Below are positions 5,259 through 6,070 of a stretch of 6,070 bases of DNA, piece after piece. The notes under the pieces were generated by a model. That model made no database searches. It saw only the letters and a program-made list of their open reading frames with translations, and was not told the origin of the DNA. Numbering within the stretch: the first letter of the stretch is position 1; each line of letters begins with the position of its first letter. A program made the position numbers and the translations under genes. Source of the stretch: an uncultured Eubacteriales bacterium (lineage in GTDB: Bacteria > Bacillota > Clostridia > Christensenellales > UBA1242); the NCBI GenBank assembly GCA_900557585.1, contig USTJ01000049.1:1-6070 (forward strand), written 5' to 3'.

Positions 5259-6070
5259 TTATTGACCGTTTTTCTTTCTAAAATCCATTCTTCCTCTTTG
5301 AACATGGTCAAGAACAATTTTGCGAAGACGAAGGGAAATTGGAGTTACTTCCAAAAGTTCATCTTCATCAAGAAATTCAAGGCATTCTTCAAGAGTGAGT
5401 GGTTTCACAGGTTCAAGACGAAGTGCTTCGTCTGATGCAGAAGAACGAATGTTTGTGAGTTGTTTTTTCTTGCAAACGTTCACAACAATGTCTTCATGTT
5501 TTGGGTTGATTCCAACAATCATTCCGCCATAAACGCGAGTTCCTGGGGTGATGAGAAGTTTTCCACGCTCTTGGGCATTGTAAAGACCATATTGAATTGC
5601 GTCGCCAGTTTCATAGGCAACAAGTGCACCGAAGTTGCGGTGTTGAATGTCACCTTTATATGGTTGATAACTGTCGAACACACTGCTCATTACGCCTTCA
5701 CCACGAGTGTCGGTCAAGAATTGGTTTTTATATCCAAAAAGTCCACGAGCAGGAATCAAAAATTCAAGACGGATTCGGCTTCCTATGTTTGTCATTGAAA
5801 CAAGGTCGCCTTTTCTTGAACCAATTGTTCCCATAACTGCGCCAACGCTTTCTTCTGGAACGTCGATAGTAAGGCGGTCGATTGGCTCGCATTTCACGCC
5901 GTCAATTTCCTTATAGATAACTTTTGGCATTGAAACTTGAAATTCAAGACCATCACGGCGCATGTTTTCAATCAAAATTGAAATGTGCATTTCTCCACGA
6001 CCAAGAACACGGAAAGTGTCGGCACTGCTAGTTTCGAAAACTTTGAGTGAAAGGTCTTTAACGGCTTTTT
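5259..6070 (-). CDS. typA: Translational GTPase TypA/BipA, C-terminal part (5' end outside window)
   Basis: TypA/BipA is a ribosome-associated GTPase related to EF-G and LepA that acts in 50S subunit assembly and in stress or cold adaptation. The visible 269 residues are the C-terminal 40-45 percent of a protein usually about 600-615 aa, so the GTP-binding domain is outside. Residue numbers here count from the window edge. The EF-G domain III end is seen as RVLGRGEMHISILIENMRRD (21-40), then a domain-V-like region with GTIGSRKGDL (80-89) and RGLFGYKNQFLTDTRGEGVM (108-127). The BipA-specific C-terminal domain carries KQLTNIRSSASDE (202-214), the family's ribosome-contacting loop, and LTLEECLEFLDEDELLEVTP (224-243). 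It ends KKNGQ. The frame is intact to the window edge with no missing conserved blocks. Confidence 0.97.
   Translation of the reverse strand, partial: KAVKDLSLKVFETSSADTFRVLGRGEMHISILIENMRRDGLEFQVSMPKVIYKEIDGVKCEPIDRLTIDVPEESVGAVMGTIGSRKGDLVSMTNIGSRIRLEFLIPARGLFGYKNQFLTDTRGEGVMSSVFDSYQPYKGDIQHRNFGALVAYETGDAIQYGLYNAQERGKLLITPGTRVYGGMIVGINPKHEDIVVNVCKKKQLTNIRSSASDEALRLEPVKPLTLEECLEFLDEDELLEVTPISLRLRKIVLDHVQRGRMDFRKKNGQ

Noticed and set aside
5320..5916. Several overlapping + strand open frames opposite typA
   Set aside because: typA is unmistakable on the - strand, and its codon pattern keeps the other strand open by chance.
1..6070. CRISPR array, tRNA, insertion sequence or phage region
   Set aside because: No regularly spaced repeats, tRNA cloverleaf, transposase or integrase sequence, or target-site duplications were seen.

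Overview
The window is AT-rich bacterial DNA. Well-spaced AGGAG-type ribosome binding sites, intrinsic terminators after most transcription units, a YitT-family membrane protein (DUF161 plus DUF2179) and two lipoproteins with short Gram-positive-style signal peptides all point to a low-GC Firmicutes-like bacterium, probably a Clostridia or Bacilli relative. The species cannot be fixed from sequence alone. TAA, TAG and TGA all end genes here and Trp is TGG, so the ordinary bacterial code fits.

Left part (1-1742, + strand): the 3' end of an unidentified gene, whose product finishes with a probable sliding-clamp-binding peptide (QLSFF), stops at 219 before a strong hairpin terminator. A 177-bp regulatory gap follows, with short repeats and an extended -10 promoter lying only six bases before an ATG. 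This drives a two-gene operon. The first gene encodes an unrecognised HExxH zinc-peptidase-like protein. It overlaps by ATGA the gene for D-aminoacyl-tRNA deacylase (dtd). The dtd frame is open and family-like over its full length except for one in-frame TAA at codon 86, exactly where homologues carry a basic or polar residue. A terminator (1813-1846) ends the unit.

Middle (1850-3965, + strand): a good promoter and ribosome binding site precede the YitT-family gene. Its product carries an unusual charged C-terminal tail of about 60 residues, and the gene ends at a terminator. A weakly supported 73-aa ORF and a 140-aa lipoprotein gene follow. The latter is closed by a hairpin that can work in both directions.

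Right part (4038-6070, - strand): a 351-aa lipoprotein with a probable right-handed beta-helix converges on the small lipoprotein gene. Upstream of it, and separated by a terminator, lies the 3' end of typA/bipA, which runs out of the window.

No mobile element, CRISPR array, tRNA or rRNA was seen, and no gene-free stretch exceeds 300 bases. The window looks like ordinary chromosome with a few lineage-specific genes. The points most worth attention are the interrupted dtd and the metalloprotease-like gene translationally coupled to it. I see no convincing new multi-gene system.
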